DNA of 64,000 nucleotides from Streptomyces neyagawaensis (GCF_023516595.1 NZ_JAMGBG010000117.1:24310-88309); one strand, 5' to 3'. Shown: positions 8,064 through 17,273, counted from the first letter of the stretch. Translations and numbers: made by a program. Notes: generated by a model from the sequence alone, not told the origin.

Positions 8064-10319
8064 GTGTCCACCACCCCCGACTCCCGCACCGCCCTGCGGA
8101 TCTGCCCGCTCTGCGAGGCCACCTGCGGGCTCACCCTCACCATCGAGGGCACCCGGGTCACCAAGGCCCGCGGCGACCGGGACGACGTGTTCAGCAAGGG
8201 GTTCATCTGCCCGAAGGGCGCCTCGTTCGGCGCGGCCGACGGCGACCCCGACCGGCTGCGCACCCCGCTGGTCCGCAAGGACGGGGAACTGCGGGAAGCC
8301 ACCTGGGCGGAGGCCTTCGACGCCGTCGCCGCCGGACTGCGCCCGGTCGTCGAGGCGCACGGCCCCCACGCCGTCGGCGTCGTCCTCGGCAACCCCAACG
8401 TGCACACCATGGCGGGCGCCCTCTACCCGCCCGTCCTCCTCGCCGGGCTCGGCACCCGCAGCCTGTTCACCGCCTCCACGGTCGACCAGATGCCCAAGCA
8501 CGTCTCCAGCGGACTCCTCTACGGCGACGCCCACGCCATCCCCGTACCGGACCTCGACCGCACCGACCACCTGCTGCTCCTCGGCGCCAACCCGCTGGAG
8601 TCCAACGGCAGTCTGTGCACCGCCCCCGACTTCCCCGGCAAGCTCAAGGCGCTCAAGGCCCGCGGCGGCACCCTCACCGTCGTCGACCCGCGGCTGACAC
8701 GCACCGCCAAGCTCGCCGACCGGCACGTGGCCATCCGCCCCGGCACGGACGCGCTGCTCCTCGCCGCGATGGCGCACGTCCTCTTCGAGGAGGACCTCGT
8801 CGACCTCGGCGACCTCGCCCCGAACGTCCTGGGCGTCGAGGAACTCGCCGAAGCCGTACGGGAGTTCAGCCCCGAGGCCGCCGCCGAGGCCTGCGACGTG
8901 GACGCCGGCACGATCCGGGCCATGGCCCGGGAACTGGCGGCCGCGCCCACCGCCGCCGTCTACGGCCGCATCGGCAGCTGCACCGTCCCGCACGGCACCC
9001 TCGCCAGCTGGCTGGTCGACGTCCTCAACATCCTCACCGGCAACCTCGACCGGCCCGGCGGCGCCCTGTTCCCGCTCTCCGCCACGGACAAGACGCCCCG
9101 GCCCGCCGGACCCGGCCGCGGCTTCGCCCTCGGCCGCTGGCGCAGCCGGGTGAGCGGCCACCCCGAGGCCAAGGGCGAACTGCCGCTGTCCGCGCTCGCC
9201 GAGGAGATCGACACCGCCACCCCCGAGGGCAGCCCCGTCCGCGCCCTGGTCGTCGTCGCCGCCAACCCCGTGCTCTCCGCGCCCGACGGCGACCGCCTCG
9301 ACAAGGCGCTCGACTCGCTCGACTTCATGGTCAGCGTCGACCCCTACCTGAACGAGACCGCCCGCCACGCCGATGTCGTCCTGCCCCCGCCCCCGCCCTC
9401 GCAGGCCCCGCACTTCGACTTCGCCTTCAACTCGTTCGCCGTCCGCAATCAGGTCCGCTACAACCGCGCCGCCGTGCCCCTGGAGGACGGCCGCATGGCG
9501 GAGACCGAGATCCTCGCGCGCCTGACCCTTGCCGCCACGGGCATGCACGGCGCCGATCCCGCCGCCGTGGACGACCTGGTCATCGGCCAGACCCTCGGCA
9601 GGGCGGTCAAGGAGACCCACTCGCCCGTCCACGGCCGGGACCCCAAGGAACTGGCCGCCCAGCTCCACGGCGAGAGCGGCCCCGAACGGCGGCTCGACAT
9701 GATGCTGCGCCTCGGCCCGTACGGCGACGGCTTCGGCACCGACCCCGACGGCCTGAACCTGGAGCGGCTGCTCGCCCACCCGCACGGCATCGACCTCGGG
9801 CCCCTCCAACCCCGGCTGCCCCAGCCGCTCAAGACGGTCAGCGGCAGGATCGAACTGCTGCCGGGCCCGATCGCCGACGACCTGCCGAGGCTCCGCACGG
9901 CCCTCGGGGAACGCCCCGACGGCCTCGTCCTCATCGGCCGCCGCCATCTGCGGTCCAACAACAGCTGGCTGCACAACGTGCCCGCCCTCACCGGCGGCAC
10001 CAACCGCTGCACCCTGCACATCCACCCCGAGGACGCCGCACGCCTCGACATCACCGACGGGGACGCCGTACGGATCAAGGGCGCCGGGGGAGAGGTCACC
10101 GCCCCCGCCGAGGTCACCGACGGTGTGCGCCGGGGCGTGGTGAGCCTTCCGCACGGCTGGGGACACGACCGGCCGGGCACCCGGATGAGCCACGCCGCGC
10201 TCGACCCCGGCGTCAACGTCAACCAGCTCCTCGACGGCTCGCTCCTTGATCCACTGTCGGGCAACGCGGTCCTCAACGGAGTGCCCGTGGAGCTCGCGCG
10301 AGCAGGCGCAACGCTGTGA
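8064..10319 (+). CDS. molybdopterin (bis-MGD) oxidoreductase with N-terminal [4Fe-4S] site
   Basis: Predicted 751 residues starting at GTG 8064 behind a strong ribosome site (GGGAGGA). Cysteines 14, 17, 21 and 49 form the C-X2-C-X3-C-X27-C ligand set of the formate dehydrogenase/nitrate reductase superfamily ('CPLCEATCG', 'FICPKG'). The large cofactor domain follows ('NPNVHTMAG', 'NPLESNGSL'), and a C-terminal beta-barrel dinucleotide-binding domain closes it ('NNSWLHNVP', 'SLPHGWGHDRPG'). No Tat signal is visible, so it is cytosolic. No electron-transfer subunit is adjacent. The substrate is unassigned; this solo type is widespread in Streptomyces. Confidence 0.88.
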   Translation: MSTTPDSRTALRICPLCEATCGLTLTIEGTRVTKARGDRDDVFSKGFICPKGASFGAADGDPDRLRTPLVRKDGELREATWAEAFDAVAAGLRPVVEAHGPHAVGVVLGNPNVHTMAGALYPPVLLAGLGTRSLFTASTVDQMPKHVSSGLLYGDAHAIPVPDLDRTDHLLLLGANPLESNGSLCTAPDFPGKLKALKARGGTLTVVDPRLTRTAKLADRHVAIRPGTDALLLAAMAHVLFEEDLVDLGDLAPNVLGVEELAEAVREFSPEAAAEACDVDAGTIRAMARELAAAPTAAVYGRIGSCTVPHGTLASWLVDVLNILTGNLDRPGGALFPLSATDKTPRPAGPGRGFALGRWRSRVSGHPEAKGELPLSALAEEIDTATPEGSPVRALVVVAANPVLSAPDGDRLDKALDSLDFMVSVDPYLNETARHADVVLPPPPPSQAPHFDFAFNSFAVRNQVRYNRAAVPLEDGRMAETEILARLTLAATGMHGADPAAVDDLVIGQTLGRAVKETHSPVHGRDPKELAAQLHGESGPERRLDMMLRLGPYGDGFGTDPDGLNLERLLAHPHGIDLGPLQPRLPQPLKTVSGRIELLPGPIADDLPRLRTALGERPDGLVLIGRRHLRSNNSWLHNVPALTGGTNRCTLHIHPEDAARLDITDGDAVRIKGAGGEVTAPAEVTDGVRRGVVSLPHGWGHDRPGTRMSHAALDPGVNVNQLLDGSLLDPLSGNAVLNGVPVELARAGATL

Positions 10320-10356
10320 CCTGGAGTTCTGCGCTTATTGCTCGCATGTCAACGTC

Positions 10357-10386
10357 TTGTTAACGCTTGTGGAGCCGCCCTAACGT
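10357..10386 (+). promoter_or_regulatory. candidate promoter of the citrate carrier operon
   Basis: TTGTTA (10357-10362) and TAACGT (10381-10386) are separated by 18 nt and lie 54 nt before the ATG at 10441. This is a plausible sigma-70-type promoter judged by eye only. Confidence 0.4.
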
Positions 10387-10440
10387 CGTCGCACCGCCGG
10401 TGCCCTGGTGGGAGTTCAAGGGCGAACGTTAGGTATCCAC

Positions 10441-11901
10441 ATGTTGACCATCCTCGGCTTTGCCATGATCGCGACCTTCCTGGTCCTGATCATGATGAAG
10501 AAGATGTCGCCGATCGCGGCGCTCGTGCTGATCCCCGCTCTCTTCTGCGTCTTCGTAGGGAAGGGCGCCAAGCTCGGCGACTACGTCATCGAGGGGGTGG
10601 GCAACCTCGCGCCCACCGCCGCGATGCTCATGTTCGCCATCGTCTACTTCGGCCTCATGATCGACGTCGGCCTCTTCGACCCGATCGTCCGAGGCATCCT
10701 GAAGTTCTGCAAGGCCGATCCGCTGCGCATCGTCATCGGCACGGCCCTGCTCGCCGCGATCGTCTCGCTCGACGGCGACGGCTCCACCACCTTCATGATC
10801 ACCGTCTCGGCGATGTACCCGCTGTACAAGCGCCTGAAGATGAGCCTCGTCGTCATGACCGGTGTCGCCGCCACCGCCAACGGCGTGATGAACACGCTGC
10901 CCTGGGGCGGCCCGACCGCCCGCGCCGCCACCGCGCTCAAGCTCGACGCGGGCGACATCTTCGTCCCGATGATCCCGGCGCTCGCCGTCGGCCTCCTCTT
11001 CGTCTTCGTCCTCGCCTACTTCCTCGGTCTGCGCGAGCGCAAGCGCCTCGGTGTGCTGAGCCTCGACGAGGTCCTGGAGCAGGAGAAGATCGTCAAGGAC
11101 GAGGAGCAGGAGCAGTCCGAGGAGACCGTGCTCGTCGGCGCGGGCGCCTCCGCCGCCTCCGGCTCCGGTGACGACAAGGTCCGTACGACGAAGACCACCG
11201 GCGGCGCCGGCTCCGGCACGGACGCCGACCCCGAGGGCGACGACGCCGACGACGTCCGCCTCCAGGGCCTGGACCCCGACCGCCCGACGCTGCGCCCCAA
11301 GCTGTACTGGTTCAACGCGCTCCTCACGGTCACGCTGCTCACCGCCATGATCATGGAGTGGCTGCCGATCCCGGTGCTGTTCATCCTCGGCGCCGCCCTC
11401 GCCCTGACGGTCAACTTCCCCCACATCCCCGACCAGAAGGCCCGGCTCGCCGCCCACGCCGACAACGTCCTCAACGTCTCCGGCATGGTCTTCGCCGCCG
11501 CCGTCTTCACCGGCGTCCTCCAGGGCACCGGCATGGTCGACTCCATGGCCAAGTGGATCGTCGACGGCATCCCGGAGGGCATGGGCCCGCACATGGCCCT
11601 CGTCACCGGTTTCCTGAGCCTGCCGCTCACGTACTTCATGTCCAACGACGGCTTCTACTTCGGTGTCCTGCCGGTCCTCGCCGAGGCCGGTGCCGCGCAC
11701 GGTGTCTCGCCCCTGGAGATCGCCCGCGCCTCCCTCGTCGGTCAGCCGCTGCACATGTCCAGCCCGCTCGTGCCCGCCGTCTACGTCCTCGTGGGTATGG
11801 CGAAGGTCGAGTTCGGCGACCACACCCGGTTCGTCGTGAAGTGGGCGGCGGTCACCTCGCTGGTCATCCTGGGCGCCGGGATCCTGATGGGCATCATCTG
11901 A
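10441..11901 (+). CDS. citM: CitMHS-family citrate/metal:proton symporter
   Basis: Predicted 486 residues with about eleven transmembrane segments. The start 'MLTILGFAMIATFLVLIMMKK', 'DGDGSTTFMITVSAMYPLY' and 'LPWGGPTARAA' are characteristic of CitM/CitH carriers, which import citrate complexed with a divalent or ferric ion. A hydrophilic loop at about residues 210-290 is rich in Asp/Glu/Gly/Ser. The C-terminal half carries 'MSNDGFYFGVLP'. The downstream MFS gene starts 41 nt later with a strong ribosome site and is probably co-transcribed. Which metal is carried cannot be read from the sequence. Confidence 0.9.
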   Translation: MLTILGFAMIATFLVLIMMKKMSPIAALVLIPALFCVFVGKGAKLGDYVIEGVGNLAPTAAMLMFAIVYFGLMIDVGLFDPIVRGILKFCKADPLRIVIGTALLAAIVSLDGDGSTTFMITVSAMYPLYKRLKMSLVVMTGVAATANGVMNTLPWGGPTARAATALKLDAGDIFVPMIPALAVGLLFVFVLAYFLGLRERKRLGVLSLDEVLEQEKIVKDEEQEQSEETVLVGAGASAASGSGDDKVRTTKTTGGAGSGTDADPEGDDADDVRLQGLDPDRPTLRPKLYWFNALLTVTLLTAMIMEWLPIPVLFILGAALALTVNFPHIPDQKARLAAHADNVLNVSGMVFAAAVFTGVLQGTGMVDSMAKWIVDGIPEGMGPHMALVTGFLSLPLTYFMSNDGFYFGVLPVLAEAGAAHGVSPLEIARASLVGQPLHMSSPLVPAVYVLVGMAKVEFGDHTRFVVKWAAVTSLVILGAGILMGII

Positions 11902-11942
11902 GCCGACGGGCAGCGTCGGTTGAGCCAAGGAGGAACGTCATC

Positions 11943-13196
11943 GTGAGGCCCGGCGGGAATCGCGGCTGGCTGCTTCGTCTCGTCATCGCCTTCAGCTTCG
12001 CGCAGGGGGCGGTGTCGATGGCGCGGCCCGCCGTTTCCTACCGGGCCCTCGCGCTGGGCGCCGACGAGCGGGCGATCGGTGTGATCGCCGGGGTCTACGC
12101 CCTGCTCCCGCTGTTCGCCGCCGTCCCGCTCGGCCGCAGGACCGACCAGGGGCGGTGCGCGCCCCTGCTGCCCGTCGGCGTCGTCCTCATCGCCGGCGGC
12201 TGCGCCCTGAGCGGTCTGGCGAACTCCCTGCTGACGATGGCCGTCTGGAGCGGGGTGATGGGCCTCGGCCATCTCTCCTTCGTCATCGGCGCCCAGTCGC
12301 TGGTCGCCCGGCAGTCCGCGCCGCACGAACACGACCGCAACTTCGGCCACTTCACCATCGGCGCCTCCCTCGGCCAGCTGATCGGCCCGATCGCCGCGGG
12401 CGCCCTCATCGGCGGCCCGGACATGGCACGGACGAGCGCCCTGGCGCTGGTGGTGGCGGGCGCGGGAGCGGCAGTCGCGTGCACGTCGCTGTGGCGCATA
12501 GAGCGCCCCGTGGACCCCGACTCCCGCACCGAGCAGGGCGAGCGGGTCCCCGTGCACCGCATCCTGCGCACCAGAGGAGTGCCCGGCGGCATCCTCATCA
12601 GCCTCGCGGTGCTGTCGGCGACCGACATCCTCACCGCCTACCTCCCGGTCGTCGGGGAGGACCGGGGCATCGCGCCGTCCGTCATCGGCCTCCTGCTGAG
12701 CCTGCGCGCCGCCGCCACCATCGCCTGCCGTCTGGTGATGACGCCCATGCTGCGATGGCTCGGCCGGACCGCCCTGCTCACCGTGACCTGTGCGCTCGGG
12801 GCCGTGCTGTGCGCGGGGATCGCGGTGCCGGTGCCCGTGTGGGCGCTGGCCCTGATGCTCTCCGCGCTCGGCTTCTGCCTCGGGGTCGGGCAGCCGCTGT
12901 CCATGACGACGGTCGTGCACGCCGCCCCGGACGACGCCCGCTCCACCGCCCTCGCGCTCCGGCTCACGGGCAACCGGCTCGGACAGGTCGCGGCGCCCGC
13001 CGCCGCGGGTCTGGTCGCCGGTGTCGCGGGAGTGGCCGCGCCGTTCGTGATGCTCGGCGCGTTGCTGCTGGTATCGGCGGGGATCGCCCTGCGCTCCCCG
13101 GTCGCCCCGGCGCGGGGGAGCGAGGGGAAGGAGCGTTCCGTCGGGCGGCGCCGCTCCCGGATCGGGGCGGTCTTGAGCCGGAAGAGGGATATCTGA
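11943..13196 (+). CDS. MFS transporter
   Basis: Predicted 417 residues with about twelve hydrophobic segments. GTG 11943 is chosen because AAGGAGGA sits 8 nt upstream. The MFS loop 2-3 motif is visible as 'PLGRRTDQGR'; other parts are 'FGHFTIGASLGQLIGPIAAG' and a second-half counterpart 'RLTGNRLGQVAAPAAAG', consistent with internal duplication. The tail is short and basic. It follows citM by 41 nt. The sequence gives no substrate; drug or metabolite efflux is possible. Confidence 0.85.
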   Translation: MRPGGNRGWLLRLVIAFSFAQGAVSMARPAVSYRALALGADERAIGVIAGVYALLPLFAAVPLGRRTDQGRCAPLLPVGVVLIAGGCALSGLANSLLTMAVWSGVMGLGHLSFVIGAQSLVARQSAPHEHDRNFGHFTIGASLGQLIGPIAAGALIGGPDMARTSALALVVAGAGAAVACTSLWRIERPVDPDSRTEQGERVPVHRILRTRGVPGGILISLAVLSATDILTAYLPVVGEDRGIAPSVIGLLLSLRAAATIACRLVMTPMLRWLGRTALLTVTCALGAVLCAGIAVPVPVWALALMLSALGFCLGVGQPLSMTTVVHAAPDDARSTALALRLTGNRLGQVAAPAAAGLVAGVAGVAAPFVMLGALLLVSAGIALRSPVAPARGSEGKERSVGRRRSRIGAVLSRKRDI

Positions 13197-13243
13197 CGGC
13201 GTGTGAGGCGCGGCTCCCGCCGTCTCCTCGATGATGTGACAAA

Positions 13244-13285
13244 GAGTCAGGTGAAAGCATGATTTGTATGACAATCACCTGACTC
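13244..13285 (+). promoter_or_regulatory. 11-bp dyad in the leader of the small surface-protein gene
   Basis: Perfect inverted repeat (13244-13254 with 13275-13285, 20-nt loop). Its right arm abuts the CGGAGG ribosome site of the gene starting at 13297. It could end transcription from the citM operon, serve as an operator, or limit ribosome access. Confidence 0.5.
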
Positions 13286-13296
13286 GGAGGTCTTAC

Positions 13297-13896
13297 ATGT
13301 CCACCTCGTCCCGCCCCCGCCGCGCCGGAGCACGCGCGAGTGCCGCCGTCCTCGCGACGCTCACCGCCACGGGAGCCACCATGATCTCGGCACCGGCCGC
13401 CGTCGCGGCGCCGGGCGACCCCGACGTCAAGATCCACCGGGTGGGCTTCCCGTTCAGCAACCAGCGCCACCAACCGAACGTCTGCGACTTCTATCTGGCC
13501 GCGTTCAACTTCCGCGCGGGACAGAGCATCGCCTGGAGCATCGACAAGCTGCCGCCCGCGCCGATCCCCAACCCCGTCGCCGAGGGCGCCATCGCGCTCG
13601 CGGACGACGGCAGCGGCCACACCCCGCCCGTGACCCCCGAGGGTGCCGTGCGGTTCCAGGACGGCGACTACCGGCTGACCTGGCGGGTCGTCGGCGAGAC
13701 GGCCGCGCCCAAGTTCAAGGACTTCACCGTGAACTGCCCCGTCGCGCCCAACGGAGGCCCGCCGGCCGGCGGCGGCGGTCTCGCCATGACCAAGGACTTC
13801 TCCCCGGTCGCCGGGACGGCCGCGGTGGGCCTCGCCGCGGTGGGCGGGGTCGCCTATCTGCGGCTGCGCCGTCGTCGCGCCGATGGCGCCGCGTAG
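13297..13896 (+). CDS. small exported protein with C-terminal membrane anchor, probable sortase partner
   Basis: Predicted 199 residues. An N-terminal signal peptide (residues 1-38, cleavage near 'AVAAPG') is followed by an immunoglobulin-like looking middle ('DVKIHRVGFPFSNQRHQPNVCDFYLAAFNF') with two cysteines, a Gly/Pro linker, one hydrophobic helix ('AGTAAVGLAAVGGVAYL') and an RLRRRR tail. That order is the layout of a sortase substrate. The segment before the helix is 'LAMTK', close to but not the LAxTG signal of class E enzymes. The gene overlaps the sortase gene by 14 nt, so the two are surely co-expressed. The biological role is not known. Confidence 0.75.
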   Translation: MSTSSRPRRAGARASAAVLATLTATGATMISAPAAVAAPGDPDVKIHRVGFPFSNQRHQPNVCDFYLAAFNFRAGQSIAWSIDKLPPAPIPNPVAEGAIALADDGSGHTPPVTPEGAVRFQDGDYRLTWRVVGETAAPKFKDFTVNCPVAPNGGPPAGGGGLAMTKDFSPVAGTAAVGLAAVGGVAYLRLRRRRADGAA

Positions 13897-15007
13897 ACGC
13901 GCCCCGCGGCCCTGGCAGCGGACGCGCGCCTACCGCCTCACCCGGACGATCGTGCTGACCGTCGTGCTGGTGGTGAGCGTCGCGAACTGGGCGAAGGACG
14001 AGGAGCGGGGCGGCCCGCACGGGGCCGACCTCGCCGGGGCGCGCGATGCGGGGACATCGCGCGCCCCGGCGCCCTGGTCCTCCCCACGCCCCACGCCGTC
14101 GCCCACGGCGCGCCCCACGACGGCGGCCACACCCCGCACACCACCGGACGCGACCACGGCATCCGGGGTGCCTTCGGGGGCCGGGACGCCTTCGGGCGCA
14201 GGGTCCGCGCCCGGGGTGCCGTCGGCGGCTGGGGCGGCGTCGGTGGCGGGGGGTGCGGTGACTTCCGGGGGGCCTGATGGGGCCCGTGGGCCCGGTGGGC
14301 CCGGCCGGTCCAGTGGCTCCGGTGCGTTCTCCGGTGGGCCGGGGGTGCCGGGATCGCCTTCGCGGGCGGCGGCTTCGGGAGGAGGCGGGAGCACCGGGCG
14401 CCAGGGGTCCGCCCCCGCCGAGGGTTCCGGCACGACGGTCGGCCGGCCGACGAGCCCCGACCCGGCCGGGACCGCCCGCCCCACCCCCGGGCGGCCGGCG
14501 AAGCCGGGTGGGCCCGCGGGGCCCCGTACGCTTCCGCACTCGCCGGCGAAGACCGTCAGCATCCCCTACCTCGGCATCAAGGCCCCGGTCATGGAACTCC
14601 GCCTCGACCGCGAGGGGCGGCTGCCCGCGCCGCCGGACGACAGGCCGAAACTGGTCGGCTGGTACGCGGCGGGCCCCGCGCCCGGCGGCCCCGGTACGGC
14701 GGTCGTGGTCGGCCATCGCGACACCCGGACGGGACCGGCCGTGTTCGCCGCGCTGGACATGGTCAAACAAGGTCGCGTCGTCGAGGTCCGGCGCGCCGAC
14801 GGCCGTACCGCCGTCTACACGGTGGACGCCGTGAAGACGTACGAGAAGGCCCACTTCCCCAACGAACTGGTCTACGGCACCCGGAAGCGCCCGGAGCTGC
14901 GCCTGATCACCTGCGGCGGGGTGTACGACCGGAGGAAGGGCTACGCGAGCAACGTCGTCGTCTTCGCCCACCTCACCGCCGTCCGGGACGCGACGGGGAG
15001 AAGATGA
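13883..15007 (+). CDS. class F (E/F-type) sortase with long disordered stalk
   Basis: Predicted 374 residues. One membrane helix near residues 20-38 anchors the protein. About residues 45-225 are a Pro/Gly/Ser/Thr/Ala-rich stalk, much longer than usual. The catalytic domain has His278 ('VVVGHRDT'), Cys344 ('RLITCGG') and arginines after it ('VYDRRKGY'), the expected triad. Sortases are extracytoplasmic transpeptidases that attach proteins to the cell wall or cut them at a sorting signal. The start overlaps the preceding small surface-protein gene, its most likely substrate. Confidence 0.88.
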   Translation: MAPRRRAPRPWQRTRAYRLTRTIVLTVVLVVSVANWAKDEERGGPHGADLAGARDAGTSRAPAPWSSPRPTPSPTARPTTAATPRTPPDATTASGVPSGAGTPSGAGSAPGVPSAAGAASVAGGAVTSGGPDGARGPGGPGRSSGSGAFSGGPGVPGSPSRAAASGGGGSTGRQGSAPAEGSGTTVGRPTSPDPAGTARPTPGRPAKPGGPAGPRTLPHSPAKTVSIPYLGIKAPVMELRLDREGRLPAPPDDRPKLVGWYAAGPAPGGPGTAVVVGHRDTRTGPAVFAALDMVKQGRVVEVRRADGRTAVYTVDAVKTYEKAHFPNELVYGTRKRPELRLITCGGVYDRRKGYASNVVVFAHLTAVRDATGRR

Positions 15008-15262
15008 CTCGGGTGCGGAGGGGCCGGGCGCGGAGGGGCGGGGCGGCTCCCCGCGCGGAGAGGGGACCGGCGCCCGGCATGGAGGGATGAAGCGGCCTCC
15101 CATGCGGAGGCGGCAACCGGCGTCGGGTGTGGAGGTCGTGAACCGGCGCGCGGGGAGCGGGGGGCGGCTTCTCGGCGGCTCCGGGGCGTACGGGCGCACG
15201 CGCGGGTCCGGCTCCGGCGCGGCCGACGTCCCGGAGTCGGCGGTTCCGTTACAGGTGTGGGC
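15008..15262 (+). repeat. intergenic region with imperfect GC-rich direct repeats
   Basis: Between the sortase and DUF3574 genes the sequence repeats a motif of the form CCGGCG-n-GGGYRTGGAGG two to three times (about 15067-15160). I see no convincing gene or terminator. Confidence 0.35.
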
Positions 15263-15763
15263 ATGGCCTCGCATTCCACTCGTCCCCGGAGCCCCGCCCT
15301 CGCCCGGCACCTCACCCGCCCCCGCCTCGCCCCAGCGGCGGCCGCCTGTCTGCTCGCCGTCGGGGCCCCGACGGCGTACGCCACCCTCGCCGAGGACATC
15401 TCCTCCGGTCCCGTCGTGGCGCCCGGGCGCGGGGCCCCGTACATCGAGACCCGGCTGTTCTTCGGCACGGAGCGGCCCGACGGCGGACCAGCGGTCACCG
15501 ACGGGGAGTTCCGGGACTTCGTCCAGCAGGAGGTCACACCCGGCTTCCCGGACGGGCTCACCGTGCAGCAGGGGCGCGGCCAGTGGCGGGACGCGAGCGG
15601 CGCCATCGAGACGGAGCGGTCGTACGAGCTGACTCTGCTGTACCCGGTGTCGGCCGCCGCCGCGAGCGACCGGAAGATCGAGGAGATCCGCGTCGACTAC
15701 CGGAAGGCCTTCGGCCAGGAGGCGGTGGCGCGGGTGGACGACCGCACACGCGTCGACTTCTGA
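15263..15763 (+). CDS. DUF3574 family secreted protein
   Basis: Predicted 166 residues with an N-terminal signal-like hydrophobic stretch (about residues 24-43, ending 'AYATLAED'). The body 'YIETRLFFGTERPDGGPAVTDGEFRDFVQQEVTPGFPDGLTV' and 'ERSYELTLLYP' match the DUF3574 pattern as I remember it; function unknown. ATG 15263 is preferred over GTG 15257 because an AGGTG element sits 5 nt upstream. It appears to be a single gene. Confidence 0.75.
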   Translation: MASHSTRPRSPALARHLTRPRLAPAAAACLLAVGAPTAYATLAEDISSGPVVAPGRGAPYIETRLFFGTERPDGGPAVTDGEFRDFVQQEVTPGFPDGLTVQQGRGQWRDASGAIETERSYELTLLYPVSAAAASDRKIEEIRVDYRKAFGQEAVARVDDRTRVDF

Positions 15764-15824
15764 GGCGACCCCTCCGGACGGCTCCGGACGGGGCGGTCGT
15801 CACAGTCCTCCACTCTGGTGCCGG

Positions 15825-15845
15825 AAAACTATCAGAGCTAGTTTT
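15825..15845. promoter_or_regulatory. AT-rich dyad upstream of aldehyde dehydrogenase
   Basis: AAAACTA-N7-TAGTTTT is a perfect 7-bp inverted repeat and strikingly A+T-rich for this DNA. It ends 36 nt before the start at 15882 and is probably an operator overlapping the promoter. Confidence 0.5.
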
Positions 15846-15881
15846 TGGTGCGGACCACTCGGCGGCGCAGCGGAAGGCACC

Positions 15882-17273
15882 ATGATGAAGGCACACGACG
15901 GCATGTACATCGGCGGCGATTGGCGGCCCGCCGCCGGCACCGACACGATCGAGGTGGTGAACCCGGTCGACGAGCAGGTGATCGACCGGGTCCCCGCGGG
16001 CACCGCCGAGGACGTCGACGCCGCCGTACGCGCCGCTCGGACGGCCCTGCCGAGCTGGGCCGCCACGCCGCCCGCGCAGCGCGGCGCGGTGATCGGCGCG
16101 CTGCGGGACGCGCTCGCCGCGCGCCGGGAGGAGATCGCCGAGACGGTGACGGCGGAGCTGGGCTCGCCGCTGCCGTTCTCCCAGAAGGTGCACGCCGACC
16201 TGCCGATCACGGTCGCGGGCTCGTACGCCGAACTGGCCGCGACGCACGCCTTCGAGGAGAAGGTCGGCAACTCGACCGTGTTCCACGAGCCCATCGGCGT
16301 CGTCGGCGCGATCACCCCCTGGAACTACCCGTTGCACCAGATCGTCGCCAAGGTCGCCCCGGCGCTCGCGGCGGGCTGCACGGTCGTCCTGAAGCCCGCC
16401 GAGGACACCCCGCTCGTCGCCCAGCTGTTCGCGGAGGCCGTGCACGAGGCGGGGGTGCCCGCAGGGGTGTTCAACCTGGTCACCGGTCTCGGCGCGGTCG
16501 CCGGGCAGGCCCTCGCCGCGCACGACGGCGTCGACATGGTGTCCTTCACCGGCTCGACGGCCGTCGGCCGCGGCATCGGCGCCACCGCGGGCGCGGCGAT
16601 CAAGCGGGTGGCCCTGGAACTCGGCGGCAAGTCCGCCAACGTCATCCTCCCGAGCGCCGACCTCGCCAAGGCGGTCAGCGTCGGCGTCGCCAACGTCATG
16701 TCCAACTCGGGCCAGACGTGCAGCGCCTGGACCCGGATGCTGGTGCACGCCTCCCAGTACGAGGAGGCGGTCGAGCTGGCCGCGACCGCCGCCGCGAAGT
16801 ACGGCGAGCGCCTCGGCCCGCTGGTCAACGCCAAGCAGCGGGACCGGGTGCGCGGTTACATCGAGAAGGGCCTCGCCGAGGGCGCCAGGCTGGCGGCCGG
16901 CGGCCCCGAATCCCCGCGCGAGCAGGGCTACTTCGTGAGCCCCACCGTCCTGGCCGACGTGACCCCCGAGATGACCGTCGCCCAGGAGGAGATCTTCGGC
17001 CCCGTGTTGTCCGTCCTCCGCTACGAGGACGAGGAGGACGCCCTGCGCATCGCCAACGGCACGGTGTACGGGCTCGCCGGTGCCGTCTGGGCCGCGGAGG
17101 AGGCCGAGGCCGTCGCCTTCGCCCGCCGCATGGACACCGGCCAGGTCGACATCAACGGCGGCCGCTTCAACCCGCGGGCCCCCTTCGGCGGCTACAAGCA
17201 GTCGGGAGTCGGCCGCGAACTGGGCGCCCACGGCCTGGTCGAATACCTCCAGACCAAGTCCCTCCAGTTCTAG
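15882..17273 (+). CDS. NAD(P)-dependent aldehyde dehydrogenase
   Basis: Predicted 463 residues. Conserved elements in order: 'AITPWNYP' (about residue 145), 'LKPAEDTP', 'SFTGSTAVG', the catalytic-Glu motif 'LELGGKSAN', the nucleophilic cysteine in 'NSGQTCSAWTR', 'EEIFGPVLSV' and 'PFGGYKQSGVGRE'. It oxidises an aldehyde to an acid; the substrate is unassigned. GGAAGG lies 7 nt before ATG 15882 (15885 is an alternative). It is followed 94 nt later by an alcohol dehydrogenase gene on the same strand, which together suggest stepwise oxidation of an alcohol. Confidence 0.92.
   Translation: MMKAHDGMYIGGDWRPAAGTDTIEVVNPVDEQVIDRVPAGTAEDVDAAVRAARTALPSWAATPPAQRGAVIGALRDALAARREEIAETVTAELGSPLPFSQKVHADLPITVAGSYAELAATHAFEEKVGNSTVFHEPIGVVGAITPWNYPLHQIVAKVAPALAAGCTVVLKPAEDTPLVAQLFAEAVHEAGVPAGVFNLVTGLGAVAGQALAAHDGVDMVSFTGSTAVGRGIGATAGAAIKRVALELGGKSANVILPSADLAKAVSVGVANVMSNSGQTCSAWTRMLVHASQYEEAVELAATAAAKYGERLGPLVNAKQRDRVRGYIEKGLAEGARLAAGGPESPREQGYFVSPTVLADVTPEMTVAQEEIFGPVLSVLRYEDEEDALRIANGTVYGLAGAVWAAEEAEAVAFARRMDTGQVDINGGRFNPRAPFGGYKQSGVGRELGAHGLVEYLQTKSLQF

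Noticed and set aside
7908..10193. A 761-codon minus-strand frame opposite the molybdopterin oxidoreductase
   Set aside because: Antisense to a gene with intact cofactor motifs; no ribosome site or family resemblance.
10320..10440. Riboswitch or metal-sensing leader before citM
   Set aside because: The leader is short, and apart from a promoter-like pair of hexamers I could not find a conserved fold.
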